From assembly GCA_006383075.2 (NCBI GenBank), contig SMNH02000003.1:302496-366495 (forward strand): a stretch of 64,000 bases of DNA, written 5' to 3'. Under the pieces are notes generated by a model. That model did not search any database and was not told the DNA's origin. It was given only the letters and a program-made list of their open reading frames with translations. Positions 63,499-64,000 of the stretch are shown here, piece by piece (positions within the stretch are counted from its first letter, which is position 1; every line of letters starts with the position of its first letter). Source of the DNA: Kordia sp. TARA_039_SRF. Lineage in GTDB: Bacteria > Bacteroidota > Bacteroidia > Flavobacteriales > Flavobacteriaceae. The translations under genes and the position numbers were made by a program.

Positions 63499-63783
63499 AT
63501 GGAAGAATTAAATGACCCTTCTCAAGAGTTTATAGAAGGATTTAACAAAGGCTATGTGCTACGTGAGCATAAGCCAGAACTCGCACTTAGTTTAAGCCAA
63601 ACTAAATTTCCTGATAGTCAGAAAGATTTTCAGACTGGTTTTCTAGGTGGCATTGAACAGAAAGAAGCTGAATTGAGAAAAGTAAAATCCAAAGGTTTCT
63701 CTTTTGGTAAACTTAGAGAGCAATACAAAGATGAGTTAAATCTTGGCGATACAGCCAAAGGTAAGGAAATAGACAGGGAATAA
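63499..63783 (+). CDS. Small mobile-element protein paired with HTH protein
   Basis: 94 residues. Contains EFIEGFNKGYVLREHKPELA and FQTGFLGGIEQKEAELRKVK. Position and first-half pattern parallel the 104-residue protein at 54566. Precedes the coupling ATPase by 18 bases. Function unknown. Confidence 0.6.
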   Translation: MEELNDPSQEFIEGFNKGYVLREHKPELALSLSQTKFPDSQKDFQTGFLGGIEQKEAELRKVKSKGFSFGKLREQYKDELNLGDTAKGKEIDRE

Positions 63784-63801
63784 ATTCTAAACTCATAAAG
63801 T

Positions 63802-64000
63802 ATGGGGATTTTCGATAAACTCATCTCTTCTGATAGTTCAAACGATCCAAACAAAAAGCTAGACAAGGTACTTTACGAAGTACCGGGTACCAACACCGAC
63901 ATTACTTGGGCGGATGCTGTAGAAGGAACTTTAATCCTGGGTGCAACCGGTAGCGGAAAATCATCTGGTCCAGCAAGGCATATCGCCATGGCGATGCTCA
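63802..64000 (+). CDS. VirD4/TraG-like ATPase, 3'-partial
   Basis: The first 66 codons are in the window. It begins MGIFDKLISSDSS and includes Walker A in LGATGSGKSSGPARH, preceded by TWADAVEGTLI. This N-terminus is typical of the soluble conjugative coupling ATPases of Bacteroidota elements. The gene continues past the window end. Same gene order (HTH, small protein, transfer genes) as the left element. Confidence 0.75.
   Translation, partial: MGIFDKLISSDSSNDPNKKLDKVLYEVPGTNTDITWADAVEGTLILGATGSGKSSGPARHIAMAML

Overview
The window looks like DNA from a marine-type member of the Bacteroidota, family Flavobacteriaceae. It is AT-rich, has few recognisable Shine-Dalgarno sites, and carries flavobacterial lipoproteins and Bacteroidota-type conjugation genes. 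This placement is inferred from gene content. No taxonomic marker gene is present.

Positions 1-35990 hold a collinear plus-strand megasynthase operon: four NRPS genes and one PKS gene, with gaps of 42 bp or less and one TAATG overlap. The first gene is cut by the window edge. Domain order is A(partial)-PCP-C-A-PCP / dock-C-A(Gly-like)-PCP / dock-C-A(Lys-like)-PCP-E-C-A(Ile-like)-PCP / dock-C-A[decarboxylase inserted]-PCP-E(dead)-C-A(Val-like)-PCP-E-C-A(Orn-like)-PCP-E-C-A-PCP / KS-AT(truncated). The standout is the first module of the 6176-residue protein. Its adenylation domain is split between cores A5 and A6 by a complete-looking PLP-dependent group II decarboxylase resembling the PanP aspartate 1-decarboxylases. 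The same A domain reads VDWVISIADK in its pocket, which resembles the beta-alanine code, and the following E domain has lost its catalytic His and Glu. Together these suggest a module that makes its own beta-alanine from aspartate and loads it, with a vestigial epimerase because beta-alanine is achiral.

At 35982-38496 an intact IS21-family element (istA/istB, with 23-24 bp subterminal repeats) ends the PKS gene inside its AT domain. On its other side lies a truncated ParE/RelE-type toxin gene with its antitoxin. Two different genes are cut and no target duplication is visible, so the junction looks rearranged rather than a simple insertion. The rest of the PKS is not in the window.

Positions 38500-60470 are accessory DNA, mostly minus strand. 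They hold secreted or lipoproteins, plasmid/ICE genes (DUF2958-like protein, a methylase-like protein lacking NPPY, RadC, a large serine recombinase), an Mrr-like nuclease, and a mobilization block (coupling ATPase, HxHxH relaxase, accessory protein, candidate oriT, HTH protein). A family of long leader hairpins with a CAAGGA...TTCCTCCTTG core precedes at least four of these genes. Three 21-bp direct repeats lie at 57754-57816.

A second mobile element starts at about 60469 with the 3' half of a tRNA-Met(CAU) gene, a probable attachment site. It continues with a tyrosine integrase, a secreted protein, a related HTH/small-protein pair and a second VirD4-like ATPase that runs off the window end. 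The two mobilization blocks are arranged in parallel, which suggests two related integrative elements side by side.
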